Position numbers and translations under genes: made by a program
Assembly (NCBI GenBank): GCA_016490735.1
Contig: JAEMWC010000370.1
Span: 93,501-157,500 of the forward strand
DNA from: Pachyseris speciosa
Lineage: Eukaryota; Cnidaria; Anthozoa; Scleractinia; Pachyseridae
Direction of reading: 5' to 3'
DNA: 64,000 nt
Shown: positions 9,401 through 18,482 of the stretch, piece by piece
How positions within the stretch are numbered: the first letter of the stretch is position 1
Layout: each line of letters begins with the position of its first letter
The notes under the pieces: generated by a model
What the model was told of the DNA's origin: nothing
The model's database searches: none
The model's input: only the letters and a program-made list of their open reading frames with translations

Positions 9401-12148
9401 ATTTTGGTGGGTGCAAAAAACCGTTCGCACTAGAAATGGCTTCGCGTTGACAAATTGTTTGGCAAATCAAACAAAACTTCGCGTAGTGCGAACAGGCCCT
9501 TAATGAACCCTCTGCACTCACCATTAAGCTTGTGGTGTATCGCAGAGTTAAGTAATTAATTAGCCGTCTTACAATTTTAGCAGGGAGGGATGACACGTGT
9601 AATCCTACTCCCAGGAGTAACATTGAAACTTTGCCCCCTGGATGCACCGAAGATAGCACCGGAAGTAACAGTGTCAATGTCGGGACATGTTCACACGAAA
9701 CTTGCGCCAAACGTGGACAGGGAGACTCTGAAGACTGTGGGGGACAGGGAGGGAAACGTCAATGCTGTACCCCCTCCTCCATGGTTGACAGCTCTGTAAC
9801 CTGTATTGGCGGCGTGAAGTTCAACGTTCAGAAGGTCAGTAGTTGCGCGTGTGCAGACTGTGCTGTACCAAATACTGTTGTTCGTGGTAGAGCAGTCGAT
9901 CCAGACGGCAATCCGTTAAAGGCAGGCGAGATAACTGTCGAAGGTGACCCCAAAACGTATAGAACAGACCTGGGAGGTTATTTCAAAATACCGGTCAATT
10001 CAGGAACCAAGAGACTGATTTTAACCATTACAGACAAGCTGGTAAGAAAGTTACAGGAAACGACTAAAGCCTTCGAGCTTCACGAAGGACAAGTGTCATT
10101 CTACACCATAGTGCTCCAAAAGAGGCCACCTCCGATCAAATTTCCAGCCAATCAGGAAAAGAAGATTTCTCTTGGTGGATCCGGCGGCAAACCCAGCTTC
10201 GTCGATCTCGACATTCCTGCAAATGCCTTTATTGGTGTTGACGGGAACATGTATGATGGTGAGATCACAGCAAGCATTGGAGTGGTTGATCCTAGAAGTC
10301 AGGCGGATTTGGCTGCAGCTCCGGGAGACTTTTCAGGGATAGATGAAAATGGAGAGGAGGTGGTGCTTAGAACGGAAGGGATACTGAGACCGGCATTCAC
10401 TGACAACAGTGGCAATAAACTGTCGTTGGGCAAGAACATCACCGTTCGTCTAGACGCTGACCAGTTGGATATACCGGATGGTGTTACAGTTTTTCAGTGG
10501 TACTTGAACAAGCAAACAGGTCGCTGGGTAAAGTTTGGAGTATTGCGTACTGAAGAAGGAGGTTCGCTAAGCAAAAGGCAAAGCCCGAGAAAATTTTTTG
10601 TCGGTGACATTACACCAAATGTGCCTTATGATAACATAAACTGGGACTCTGTTGAAGTTGCCAGCTACGTTAGAGTCCGGGCTCCCCCGGCAACCGTGGT
10701 TACTCGCATAGGTCTGAGCAGCAATGGTCAATCGTATACGTCCTATCGCCAAGAAACCGTTCCTGCGAGCGGAACACTATGTATTCTAAGTTACAGAAGA
10801 AGGCCTGCAATTCTTCAAGCAGAAATCAATGGAGCGCCTTTGATCCCACAGCAGCCCATCGGTTTTCCCCCTGTTGTGAATCCTCAGATTATTGATAGCT
10901 CGTCCGCCGGTAGCGCTGTCAAGATCCAGTCGTTTCAGTTCGATTCTTTTAAAGCTACTGATGCAGGTCCGATATACCTGAAAGGCGAGTCTGGTAGATG
11001 TCAACAATATGGATCGAATGATTTGGCATTTGAATTTCAACAAGCCAATGCAGGGGAAGCTTTCCACTGGGAATCTCCTCGAAATCAAGATCCTTCAAAT
11101 GATGCCTTCTGGAACGCGAGGATAACTGACATTTGCTTCGTCAAGGCAGTGGTGTCAGGATCAAGACCCGACTCGGTCATTTACGTTAAGAGCACCGGCA
11201 AAGCTAGTGGCCAGCCGACTGTCGATTACGGTTATACAGCAGAGAAGTCTGCATTGGTTGGCAACCAGGGCGTGGTGTGCTTGGAGTACCGATGCAATGA
11301 AGGCCCAAGTGCAACATACCAGACCCACTTGCAGATCCTTACTCTGACGGGGAGTTGCACGATTCAACCTCCGCGTGGTACTTTAGGTGCAGAGGATCGA
11401 TGTGATGTAACCCCAGATCCTGACTCAAACCAGGAGCAAAACTTCTGTGTGCCAAGAGACCTGCAAGGGGGCGATGTAGGGCTTTACATGGGGGATTCAG
11501 GAGTGGCAAGGAACAGGTGCCTCACTGGAAACAACCAGTACAATGGGGGAAGACCAACAACAACAGCTGACAACCCCACAGTTCAACTGAATTGCAGGTG
11601 AGTGCATGTACAAAGATGAAATGGAATACACCGGCAGAAATAGCTTTCAGATTTTGTGAATTTTTTTGGCATTTTGAAAATACGGAAGGTGTCTCCCATT
11701 AAAATAGTACACTTACCTTAGTGAATCAGTTCGATCTCTCACCGCTACCTAAGATCCATTAAAATCGAACCATGAACGAAATCTCTTGAATATTTATTTC
11801 GCCGATAAAAACTAGCGATAAAAAAGAACGATGTTTCGACCGTTCTGAGATCATTTTCAAGAAAACGATTGAAAATTAGGATATACCTATTACTGGAAAT
11901 TAACGCTTGTGTTAATTAAAGTATTCGAAATTAACGCGACTTAAATTAACGCGAATTGAAGGAAAAATTACTTCCCAATAATGGAAATAAGCGCAAAAGA
12001 GGTGCTAAAATTTAAAAATGAGGGAAATTAACGCGACTTGCACGAAGAGACAGAATTTGTTTAGACAACAGGAACAAATTTATTTTAAGTGTAAAGAAAA
12101 CTGTTTATGTGAACTTGACCGTCTCTTTTTTGTTTCTTTTACAGCTAA
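503..12148 (+). CDS. CILP-like modular extracellular protein (3' part of gene)
   Basis: Coding exons: 503-880, 4094-4216, 4726-4842, 4968-5075, 7253-7358, 8428-8579, 9584-11597 and 12145-12148 (ends in TAA). All have AG/GT borders, and together they encode about 1000 residues. Order of modules: C-type lectin domain, EGF x3, one Ig domain split by a phase-2 intron, then a long exon homologous to the C-terminal region of cartilage intermediate layer protein (CILP). Junctions between modules are phase 1, typical of shuffled extracellular modules. CILP proteins are secreted matrix proteins; a role in coral matrix or cell adhesion is inference. The gene is partial because its 5' exons are outside the window. 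A polyA signal follows at 12267. Confidence 0.85.
1455..1825. repeat. large palindrome capped by (TA)n arrays
   Basis: Arms of about 127 bp (1494-1620 and 1634-1761) are near-perfect reverse complements around a 13-nt centre. Each arm runs outward into a (TA)n tract: about 1456-1493 on the left and 1762-1823 on the right. The transcript would fold into one long hairpin. It abuts the Penelope-like fragment. Confidence 0.9.
1826..2600 (+). mobile_element. Penelope-like retroelement, 3' fragment (GIY-YIG endonuclease)
   Basis: One reading frame gives [14 protein letters not shown] ..., a [13 protein letters not shown] cysteine knuckle, then [19 protein letters not shown] and [12 protein letters not shown]. 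This matches the C-terminal part of Penelope-like reverse transcriptases with their GIY-YIG nuclease (YIG seen at 2131-2139). An in-frame TAA (2084-2086) interrupts NIIY|AEVVTPQ, and the reverse transcriptase core is missing, so this is a dead 5'-truncated copy. The 3' tail carries a hammerhead-like core. (TA)n tracts flank it. Confidence 0.8.
2559..2588 (+). ncRNA. hammerhead-ribozyme-like core in PLE tail
   Basis: CTGATGA at 2559-2565, then a small stem (tgcttc / gaagca around gtga), then GAAAC at 2584-2588. This is the conserved order of the hammerhead catalytic core, and hammerheads are known in Penelope-like elements. The outer stem and cleavage site were not confirmed. Confidence 0.45.
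2714..2772. repeat. (TA)n microsatellite
   Basis: About 29 TA units, followed by catacat. The third TA array around the PLE region. Confidence 0.95.
3150..3420 (+). mobile_element. LINE 3' tail with (TTA)n
   Basis: AT-rich 3'UTR-like sequence ending gtgggtaaataaagtattatt and an array of about 55 bp of TTA units. The pre-tail gtgggtaaataaagtatt matches the end of the RT-bearing LINE at 35450 (gtggataaataaagtatt). It is probably a severely 5'-truncated copy of a related family; the start is approximate. Confidence 0.6.
4094..4216 (+). CDS. exon: EGF-like domain 1
   Basis: 41 codons, phase 1-1. It reads [14 protein letters not shown] then [12 protein letters not shown], giving six cysteines in EGF order. 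The acceptor AG is at 4092-4093 and the donor is gtaatt. No calcium-binding D/N-x-D/N-E start is visible. Confidence 0.9.
   Translation, partial: PLKIHVRAYLVKMEERAHRMDKDTDACVQTSILGPSVKRR
4543..4592. repeat. perfect 50-bp palindrome, no loop
   Basis: 25-bp arms are exact reverse complements about the AAGCTT centre. It sits in the intron between EGF exons 1 and 2. It contains ggtaag and its mirror. Confidence 0.95.
4726..4842 (+). CDS. exon: EGF-like domain 2
   Basis: 39 codons, phase 1-1. It reads [14 protein letters not shown] then [12 protein letters not shown], with six EGF cysteines. Preceded by ttttccgcag and followed by gtaatt. Confidence 0.9.
4968..5075 (+). CDS. exon: EGF-like domain 3
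   Basis: 36 codons, phase 1-1. It reads [13 protein letters not shown] then [12 protein letters not shown]. Acceptor tttacttag, donor gtgagt. The three adjacent EGF exons look like products of exon duplication. Confidence 0.9.
6318..7095. mobile_element. nonautonomous element with ATCGAT-rich inverted termini
   Basis: Left end ggtaattcccggcgtaatca and right end (reversed) aattacctccggcgtgatca match. Both termini continue into clusters of ATCGAT words (6340-6480 and 7020-7075). The interior carries a HIRAN-like coding fragment. Superfamily and target duplication were not determined. Confidence 0.65.
6684..6905 (+). pseudogene. HIRAN-like domain fragment, frameshifted
   Basis: The first frame reads [20 protein letters not shown] then HGNALEVID and RGQLG. 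After a one-base shift near 6820 a second frame reads [23 protein letters not shown] ... NALEV ... GQLGHL-like order resembles a HIRAN (DNA 3'-end binding) domain. It is too short and broken to be functional. The family call is by eye. Confidence 0.4.
7253..8579 (+). CDS. two exons: immunoglobulin (I-set-like) domain
   Basis: Exon 7253-7358 has PEITKDP ... [11 protein letters not shown] and ends inside the Trp codon of YEW. Exon 8428-8579 continues FMNDISL ... [18 protein letters not shown]. The pair gives Cys-Trp-Cys with the D-x-A-G-x-F/Y-x-C signature of an I-set Ig fold. The internal intron is phase 2; the outer borders are phase 1. An Ig domain just before the CILP region matches the order in vertebrate CILP. 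Confidence 0.85.
7359..8427. other. intron inside the Ig domain
   Basis: AT-rich. Several short open frames are present, but none has recognisable domain content or useful splice borders. Confidence 0.5.
8655..8885 (-). mobile_element. tRNA-derived SINE (family B), minus
   Basis: Read on the minus strand: a tRNA-like head with box B ggttcgattcc, then gactcggcgtcat, ccgggtacta and aaaaaccaacatctccaa. The same block order occurs on the plus strand near 21465-21560. A mixed C/A homopolymer tract (8879-8919) flanks it. Confidence 0.7.
9262..9498. mobile_element. hAT-like MITE, 237 bp
   Basis: Ends are ggccctgttcgcacta and tagtgcgaacaggccc. An 8-bp direct duplication cttaatga lies at 9254-9261 and 9499-9506. 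TIRs with an 8-bp duplication fit the hAT group. It sits 85 bp before the CILP exon. Confidence 0.8.
9584..11597 (+). CDS. long exon: CILP C-terminal region
   Basis: 2014 nt, open throughout. It starts [10 protein letters not shown] with a cysteine-rich stretch ending SSCACADC. A carboxypeptidase-regulatory-like fold follows ([14 protein letters not shown] ... [13 protein letters not shown]), then the CILP body with [15 protein letters not shown] and a basic KRQSPRK segment before FFVGDI. The last block, [15 protein letters not shown] ... TVQLNC, ends like CILP. The acceptor used is AG at 9582-9583, because it keeps the phase-1 frame. The terminal codon is completed across the next intron. 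Confidence 0.9.
11598..12144. other. last intron of the CILP-like gene
   Basis: Contains repeated ttaacgcg/attaacgcga words (11900-12035), probably a decayed repeat. No exon is recognised. Confidence 0.5.
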
Positions 12149-12285
12149 CGCAGTTAGATTCATGAAGCAGAACCAATGCAAGCCCCCATGAACCGAATGG
12201 ATAGGCCAAGATTATTAGTTACAGTAACTGTGGGACAAATGGGATTTCCTGGAACTGTGAGGGATAAATAAAAAAGATTAATTAA
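12145..12285 (+). CDS. terminal exon: last codon, stop, 3' UTR
   Basis: Acceptor tttcttttacag at 12133-12144. The first base completes a Ser codon (AG|C), followed at once by TAA at 12146-12148, so the protein ends NCS. AATAAA at 12267-12272 fits the polyA signal; the 3' end given is approximate. Reading through the donor at 11598 would instead give an Arg and a stop, but gtgagt there is a strong donor. Confidence 0.7.
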
Positions 12286-12412
12286 ATTAACAGTTCTAGT
12301 GATGTAATCGGTTTTAAATGAAGGGTAATAAACGAGGTTATAAAAACGTTTGGACTTCCATCATTGAAGATAAAAATACTTTAAGTATAAAAAAATTCAA
12401 TAAGTGAAATAT

Positions 12413-12625
12413 CGCAGTTATTTACACAACTGATGCAGTTGCGAAAAGAAAGCCTGGAATATATTCATGCTTAAACGACTACTGGAACCCATGACCTCTA
12501 CAAGGCCAGCACTGCACTGACATCGCAGCGGTCATGGGCTCGAATCCCAAGCCTGGATGTTTTCAGGCTTTCTTTTCGCAACTGCATAAGTTACGTACAT
12601 AACTGCGATGATCATTCATTTTTTC
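12413..12625 (+). mobile_element. tRNA-derived SINE (family A) with inverted partial copy
   Basis: The plus copy at about 12480-12620 has tRNA-like box B gctcgaatccc, tail ttttcaggctttctttt and end ataactgcgatgatcattca. A reversed tail fragment lies just before it (12413-12470), making a foldback. Confidence 0.75.
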
Positions 12626-12639
12626 AGTTCAAACGTACG

Positions 12640-13205
12640 AATTTCATATATTTCACTTTCATAAAAAAAGTTTTTGGACTTATTCTTCCAAACTGAGCAA
12701 GGGCTATACATATCCGAAACGTGTGCGCCTTTTCAAACATTTCTGACACTTCTTAATACAGTAAAATCCCGCGAGTAAGAACCTGTTAGGCTAAAACTTG
12801 TAATTTAGACACCCTTTGAAAAAGAACCTGTTAAGCCTTAAATCGAAATCAGGTTCTTATTCCATGAAATTTATTTTTAAGTCTTAGAATTTATAAGTAA
12901 AATAAAATAAGCTCTCAGCCATAGAAAAACGCCAACATTTCCAAAAACATATCTTTCTTTGCCGATAATAAAGAAGACAATTTACAGTTGTAAGACACTC
13001 GCTTGACTCAGCAGAGAGACACCAGGAATCTTTGGGGTAGCTATTCTTCATTCTTGAAGGAACTGGTTCTTCATTACAACTCGACGACAGTTCTACAATT
13101 ATTCAGTTCCATTCTACGTCTACTCTACAAGTAATCTAAGACTATTCTACTCGATTCTACATCTTTCCTACATCTTTTCTACAAGTATCACTCAAATCAC
13201 GCCTT
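12640..13205. other. intergenic, nothing recognised
   Basis: AT-rich sequence after the SINE. Repeated gttctt/aagaac words at 12775-12865 suggest a degraded repeat. No coding sequence supported. Confidence 0.4.
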
Positions 13206-13209
13206 ACTT

Positions 13210-14270
13210 TATAGTGTGCTGTAAACATGTTTACGATTGTAATTCAACCAAGGCCAGATGGTCCCAACCGGAGATACCTTAATGGTGACTTAATGGGCCG
13301 TTGACCAGTTTGCATTGGTGCTGCAACAGCTGCTGTGACTCCTGAAATGGCAGGCATTTCTACAGTTACTGCAGGTGAATGCGGAGCCTCGCTGTGGAGG
13401 CATTGTCATCGCTATCTGCCTTTTGCATTGGTTCCTCTCCTTATCCCCATTCTCATTGCTTTTCTACATGCTTGTTTTGACGACCTGCTTCCGGTACTAT
13501 GGTCTGTTGTCATTGCCTCCTAGGTTGGTGGGTTAATGTTGTCTACTTTAGTTACACGCGCAGTCTCATTTTTTATCACGCAAAGCACGTCTTCAAATAG
13601 GGTTTGGCGGAAGAAGCCAGTATACCCTACAGTACATCCTTGGGGAATCGACAATCATCCTTGCGGCTGACATGGGCAAACCACATCAATCCCCTCTGAA
13701 TGAACAGGGCAAATATAATTGAGATGCCTGCCTGCTTAAGGACCACCCTGGTTGGAACTCATTCCTGTAATCTGATGTGCAGGATTCTCTTGAATTAACG
13801 GAGGTGGAATTAGAAGGCACACGATTCACGACCGTACGTTTGTTGAGCCCACAAGCTTGATACACCTTCATCGGGGTAGTCAGAATAATGTCTACCAAAC
13901 CCTCTTAGCCAGGCACCCTCTTTGCCTTGCCGATCCGTTTCTTATGATGTCAAAGAAAAAGTCACTGGTGAATGTAGAACCAATGTACCGAACTCCTCCC
14001 TATTGTGAAGAGTGCAACCAGGCAATACAGTAGTTCGGGTTGACAAATCTTCTGTCGCCTCTGGTGTGGAGATGTACATGATCCTTTGTCAATGTGCACG
14101 TGTTGAGCAGAGCAGAGAAAATAAGATGCGAAACAGTGCAAGAGCGAGTACACAGAGTTCTACACTGCCCTGTTGTATTCCAGTGATGATTAGTAAAGGG
14201 TCGGAGAAGGAGCCATTTTACATGTACTGGTGAGGTCATTCTCAACAACATGGAAGACATCCACTTTTCT
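13210..14270 (-). mobile_element. decayed LINE (RTE-like), C-terminal region
   Basis: Minus-strand blocks in several frames: MKVYQACGLN, then GLMWFAHVSRKDDCRFPKDV, then FTCSNCRNACHFRSH. This follows the C-terminal order of a common invertebrate RT family (KVYQACVLSTLLYGSE..., GHV.RMxDxRxPKDxLYGEL..., then a C2H2-like FxCSNC finger). Stops and frameshifts break it. Boundaries are approximate. Confidence 0.6.
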
Positions 14271-14843
14271 GGAGCAGTATGTGACTTGGTATTATGCGGT
14301 GATTGATCATAAAATGTTGACTTTACAGAGAACTGAATAAATAAAGTAGTTGTTACCTCGTGTTTCTTGCCGTTTGTCCTAAACCTCTGAAATCGGTTGA
14401 AATTGATTCAAACAGGATCAAGGGCAGTAAAAGAAGCACTAAAATGATGTAGAAATGCAAATGCTACGGTTATAAATTTAAAAGTGAGCATAAAATAGGT
14501 TGAAATATTTGAGAAAAATGCCTGTCAAATTTGTGTTGTCATACTAAATGGCAATTGGGCAATGTCATACCAAATTATTCCGGATTTAACTGAGAACGTT
14601 CGCGTACAAATGTTCCAGCAACGATGATTTATCAACTTTTCGCCACAGTTTGACAAACTGTTGCTTATGTCAAAAATGTAAAACGCATAGGGTTATCGAA
14701 TTTGTTTCGGAGATGAGACACGAACAAGAATACCCTTACATTGAAAATAGCACCTTTTATTATATAAACACCAATAAAACACCAGGTGAGCTTTCGCGCG
14801 AAAACAGCGATGTTACATGGCCGCTTGGAGATACGAAATTTAT

Positions 14844-14912
14844 CTTCGAGTGTTGAAAAATATTTCTCTCGTTGGCTGCGCTCACTCGCGAAATATTTTT
14901 CAACACTCGAAG
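14844..14912. repeat. 23-bp perfect inverted repeat (foldback)
   Basis: cttcgagtgttgaaaaatat-tc at 14844-14866 is mirrored at 14890-14912 around a 23-nt loop. Probably a MITE-type hairpin. Confidence 0.85.
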
Positions 14913-14914
14913 AG

Positions 14915-16630
14915 AATTTCTATTAAATTCATTGACGTCTGCGTTTATGAGCACAGATTAGGTGGGGTGAATGCAAATGCAAAACGGTCTTTTGCCCCTT
15001 TAAATGGTAAACCTTGCGAATCAGCTAGAAGACTCCTTTCATATTACATATGCCCAATAATATATATGCCCAGGCGTTTTGTACTAATTAGCTATTTTAC
15101 AAAAAGTTTCACAGGAAGCGTAGGATCGAGCGAAGGAATTAAATTAGCCTCTTACCTACAACTCGGAATTCGCAAAGCCTTTTCCCCAGTAAAAAATGGG
15201 AATTACCGTGCATTTAGAATGGTTTGCTCAAAGGGAAAGCTACCGCTATATTTCTTTACAGTTGTTCCCTAGGCGAAGTAGGGGGACATTGCGTCAGGAA
15301 TTGCGTACGCAGTCGGAATGCGCAAAAAAAGCAAGGGCAAACGACCACAAGAAAAGTCACTGAGTACGTTTGGTGGAATTCCTTTGATATCAAAATAATA
15401 TGAAAAATCAAAGTCAACACGGGCTCTTTGTGCCTCTTGGTTCACATTAGACGTTACCTCCTTGAGCCTCGTTTTGATACTTGCCAATTAAGGCCTTTAC
15501 ATTCTTATTCCTACTTTTATATTTCAAAGCAACTTCTGTGATAAGAAGGCCTGTAAAACTGTTTACCTGTTTTGTAACTATTATATACTAAAAAGTGTCA
15601 TTTTGGCTTCAGTTTAAATTTGTAGACATTATGCCGACTTTAGTCCACAAAACTACAATGAAACCCTCAATGAAAAGCAAATTGTTGCATTATATTCTTG
15701 GAAGATGAAGTCAGTAGACCTTGAGAGCCAGGTGGACCTTACCAGTCACATCCTATTTATTTTCACACACCACGGGGAAGCATGTTAACCCAATTCGTTT
15801 CGCGATTATTTCGATCACAACACAAAATATATTGTCCCAAGTGGTTGAATGCCTGGGCCAGGAAAGAGAAATAGTTCAGATTAGTGCTAAGCACTGTCCA
15901 GGGTAATGGCACAATGAAATTTTTTGAACACAGGACATTTTAAAGTGTAACAGGTTCCCCTACTCAGCTGTGACATCACCTGACCCTTTTCCTGAAAATA
16001 GCGCATATTTGTGGAATTTAATGCCTTGAGGCAGAACCCTTTTATGAAGTTAAACGTGAGTTTGCATGATTATGATGTGTCCAAAGTTCTTGTCTTGTAT
16101 TTTAGTGTCATAATGCCCTTCAACACGACTTTTCTGTCAAATCGCGAGATTCAAGTCTCGCGAAATATTTCGTTTTCATTTTCGCGAAATTAAGTGACCG
16201 CGAAAATTACTACCAATGAAGTATTAAGCCTAAGATTAAACCTTCTTCTTAATTTTACAATTTGATAACGATGATTCCAAACTTAAAAGGTTAAATGTAT
16301 TGAATATTTATAGGAAACAGTGATTTCTTTCTCTGTAAATCTCAAATTCGTCACCAAATTACTGATTTAACTAACTTTTAATTACGGTCACGTGACATGT
16401 CACGTGATTCAACTTTTATGTTAAGGCAAGAGTACCCATCGTGATTTAGTTCTAGGGAGAATTTCACGCTGATCTACGCAATTTTGTGGAAGATGTTGTC
16501 GATCAAACTTGTTTTCTGGACACATTTCAAACCCAGGCCTCATATGCCCTACTGCTTGAGAAGTAACTACAATGTTATAAAACAATGGTAGAATCGAACA
16601 CAGTTTCGAGTTTGATTTTGCCACCCGTGC
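14915..16630. other. intergenic, nothing coding recognised
   Basis: The open stretch 14817-15272 begins inside the hairpin and has no recognisable domain. A cluster of tcgcgaaat words at 16140-16205 looks like a decayed repeat. Confidence 0.4.
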
Positions 16631-16636
16631 ATGAAC

Positions 16637-17115
16637 TTTTTTGTGAATTGGAACTACTCTGGCGACTTTAAATTGATCAGGCACCATACCAGTAGAAAAT
16701 GAGCAATTAAATAGCAGCTGTAGAGGAATTGATAAAGCACCTTTTAAAGTCTTAAGAAAGGAGATTGAAATGCTAAATGGGCCACAAGCCTTGGTTGAAC
16801 TTAGGGACATAATTACATTCTCAATCTCAGTTGAATTAGTAGGTGATAAGAAACAACTAGAGGCCTGGGGTTCATCTAAATAACAATTAAATGGTAGATT
16901 TGGTTTTGGTACAGCTGCGGCCAAGTTTTTTCCAATATTAGAGAAAAATTTATTCAATTGATCAGCAATAGATTTATCATTTGTAATCTCTTGTTCATTA
17001 ATAATTAACTTGCTAGGCGAGGTGGAACCTTTTGACTTTAGACATATAAGTTGCTTTATTCCTTTCCAAATTTCCTTTGTTTTTGCCTTGTTGATCACGA
17101 AATATTCTTTATAAA
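16637..17115 (-). mobile_element. LINE fragment, start of reverse transcriptase
   Basis: Minus-strand frame starts INKAKTKEIWKGIKQLI and continues with ADQLNKFFSNIGKNLA, then MSLSSTKACGPFSIS and FKVARVVPIHKK. This is the linker plus first RT motifs of a Jockey/CR1/L2-group LINE. It stops abruptly after PIHKK (about 16637) and begins abruptly near 17115, so it is truncated at both ends. Confidence 0.8.
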
Positions 17116-17261
17116 TACGAAGAAGTTCAACGCGCGTTTGGTAACCGGGGTAACGTCAGTGGCGCATCCCGCTTTTCCCTATTTAGGAACTGATACCAAA
17201 GAGATACCGCCTTTTGTAATGACGTATTCATGCAGCTCGACACTTGGCTCAGTTGCATGTC

Positions 17262-17545
17262 TAAAAATAATAATAATAATAACCTTTCTTTACCCCCCGG
17301 TAGTATTTATAGCACAGGGCTAGTGGGGCCGAGCAAATACAGAAACAAATAATTCAAATAAACATAACATGATAAGAATCCCAACTGGCAGGAGGTGAAC
17401 CAGTTGGCTATTTACAAGGATGACCGAGGAGTTGAACCAGGGACTACCCAGAATAACTCCAGCTAGTGGCTAGAGCGGGATTTGAACCCAGGATGACCGC
17501 ATTGAAATCCAGCGCCCCAAACCACTCGGCCATCCTGCCTCCATG
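17262..17545 (-). mobile_element. tRNA-derived SINE with conserved core, minus
   Basis: Minus strand: tRNA-like head with box A tggccgagtgg and box B ggttcaaatcc, a core with aactcctcggtcatcc and cctgccagttgggattctta, and a (TTA)n tail at the 17262 end. The core resembles the deeply conserved Nin-DC SINE domain described from anthozoans; that match is from memory. Confidence 0.75.
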
Positions 17546-17549
17546 TCTT

Positions 17550-18450
17550 ACTCGAGAGAAGCCAATCCGAACTCCAATCGAACTACAAGATTGAGCCAAA
17601 CTCTCCTCAACGTGTAAGTAAACAGTTTTCAAGTTCAACATCCTTGTCTTTTACACTGCGGCAACCTCAGTAGATCTTGTTACTCTTCAAACTTTGTTCT
17701 CTAGAGACTCGACATTGGGCAACCTGTGGCACAGACCCATATGCAAATAGCGCGATCCCAGAGTTGCAACAAACCTTTTCCTTTACGAGTATGGGTGATT
17801 TCTTGTCAACCAATCAATGAATGTTGTGGCGAAAATCATGATTGCAGGGAAAATCCTTAGGGTTTGTTTTTGTTTTAGTTTTGTTTTCTACCACACACTT
17901 GGTTAAATTGTCATACGTTTTGATACAGTAATGGAGTTCTTGTAGTCTAGTGACTCTTTTGCGAGATAATTGTCACTTCTTTTTCTAACAGTCAAACAAG
18001 ACAAGCAAAAAAGCGAACTTAAATTGTTAATTAATGGTGAAGGCATAAGCAACTACCGTTAAACCTAAAACTTGCAAAATACTTGACTTTTCAGTTCGGT
18101 TTTTGTAGTCTGGTTCCTTAGTTTTCTCCTAAAAGTGTGGCTCTGTTTTTCTGTTCCGTCTCCCAACGAACAACAATAAAGTGTAATTGTTTATGATTGT
18201 TTGTCCTAAAAAGGTTTTTCCATGTGTTTATTTTCCAAGCACAATAAAACAATAAATAGCATCTTACTGGAGTTTAATCTATTATTACTTCTTGCTTTTT
18301 AAACTCAGTTCTCCAATTCGCTTTGAAACTAATGATGAGTTGGATTTGCTGGTATTTCTGACTTGATTGTGTTGAAAAAATATTGTAGGCAGCGTGTTCT
18401 TAAATAGCGCTTTTCCTTCTTTCTTTAGGCAAAAACTGGTTTCGATCTTT

Positions 18451-18482
<32 letters not shown>

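Noticed and set aside
13335..14260. Several short ORFs with plausible hydrophobic or basic composition
   Set aside because: Most are wrong-frame readings of a decayed minus-strand LINE.
14817..15272. 151-codon plus-strand ORF
   Set aside because: Starts inside a hairpin repeat and has no recognisable family or splice logic.
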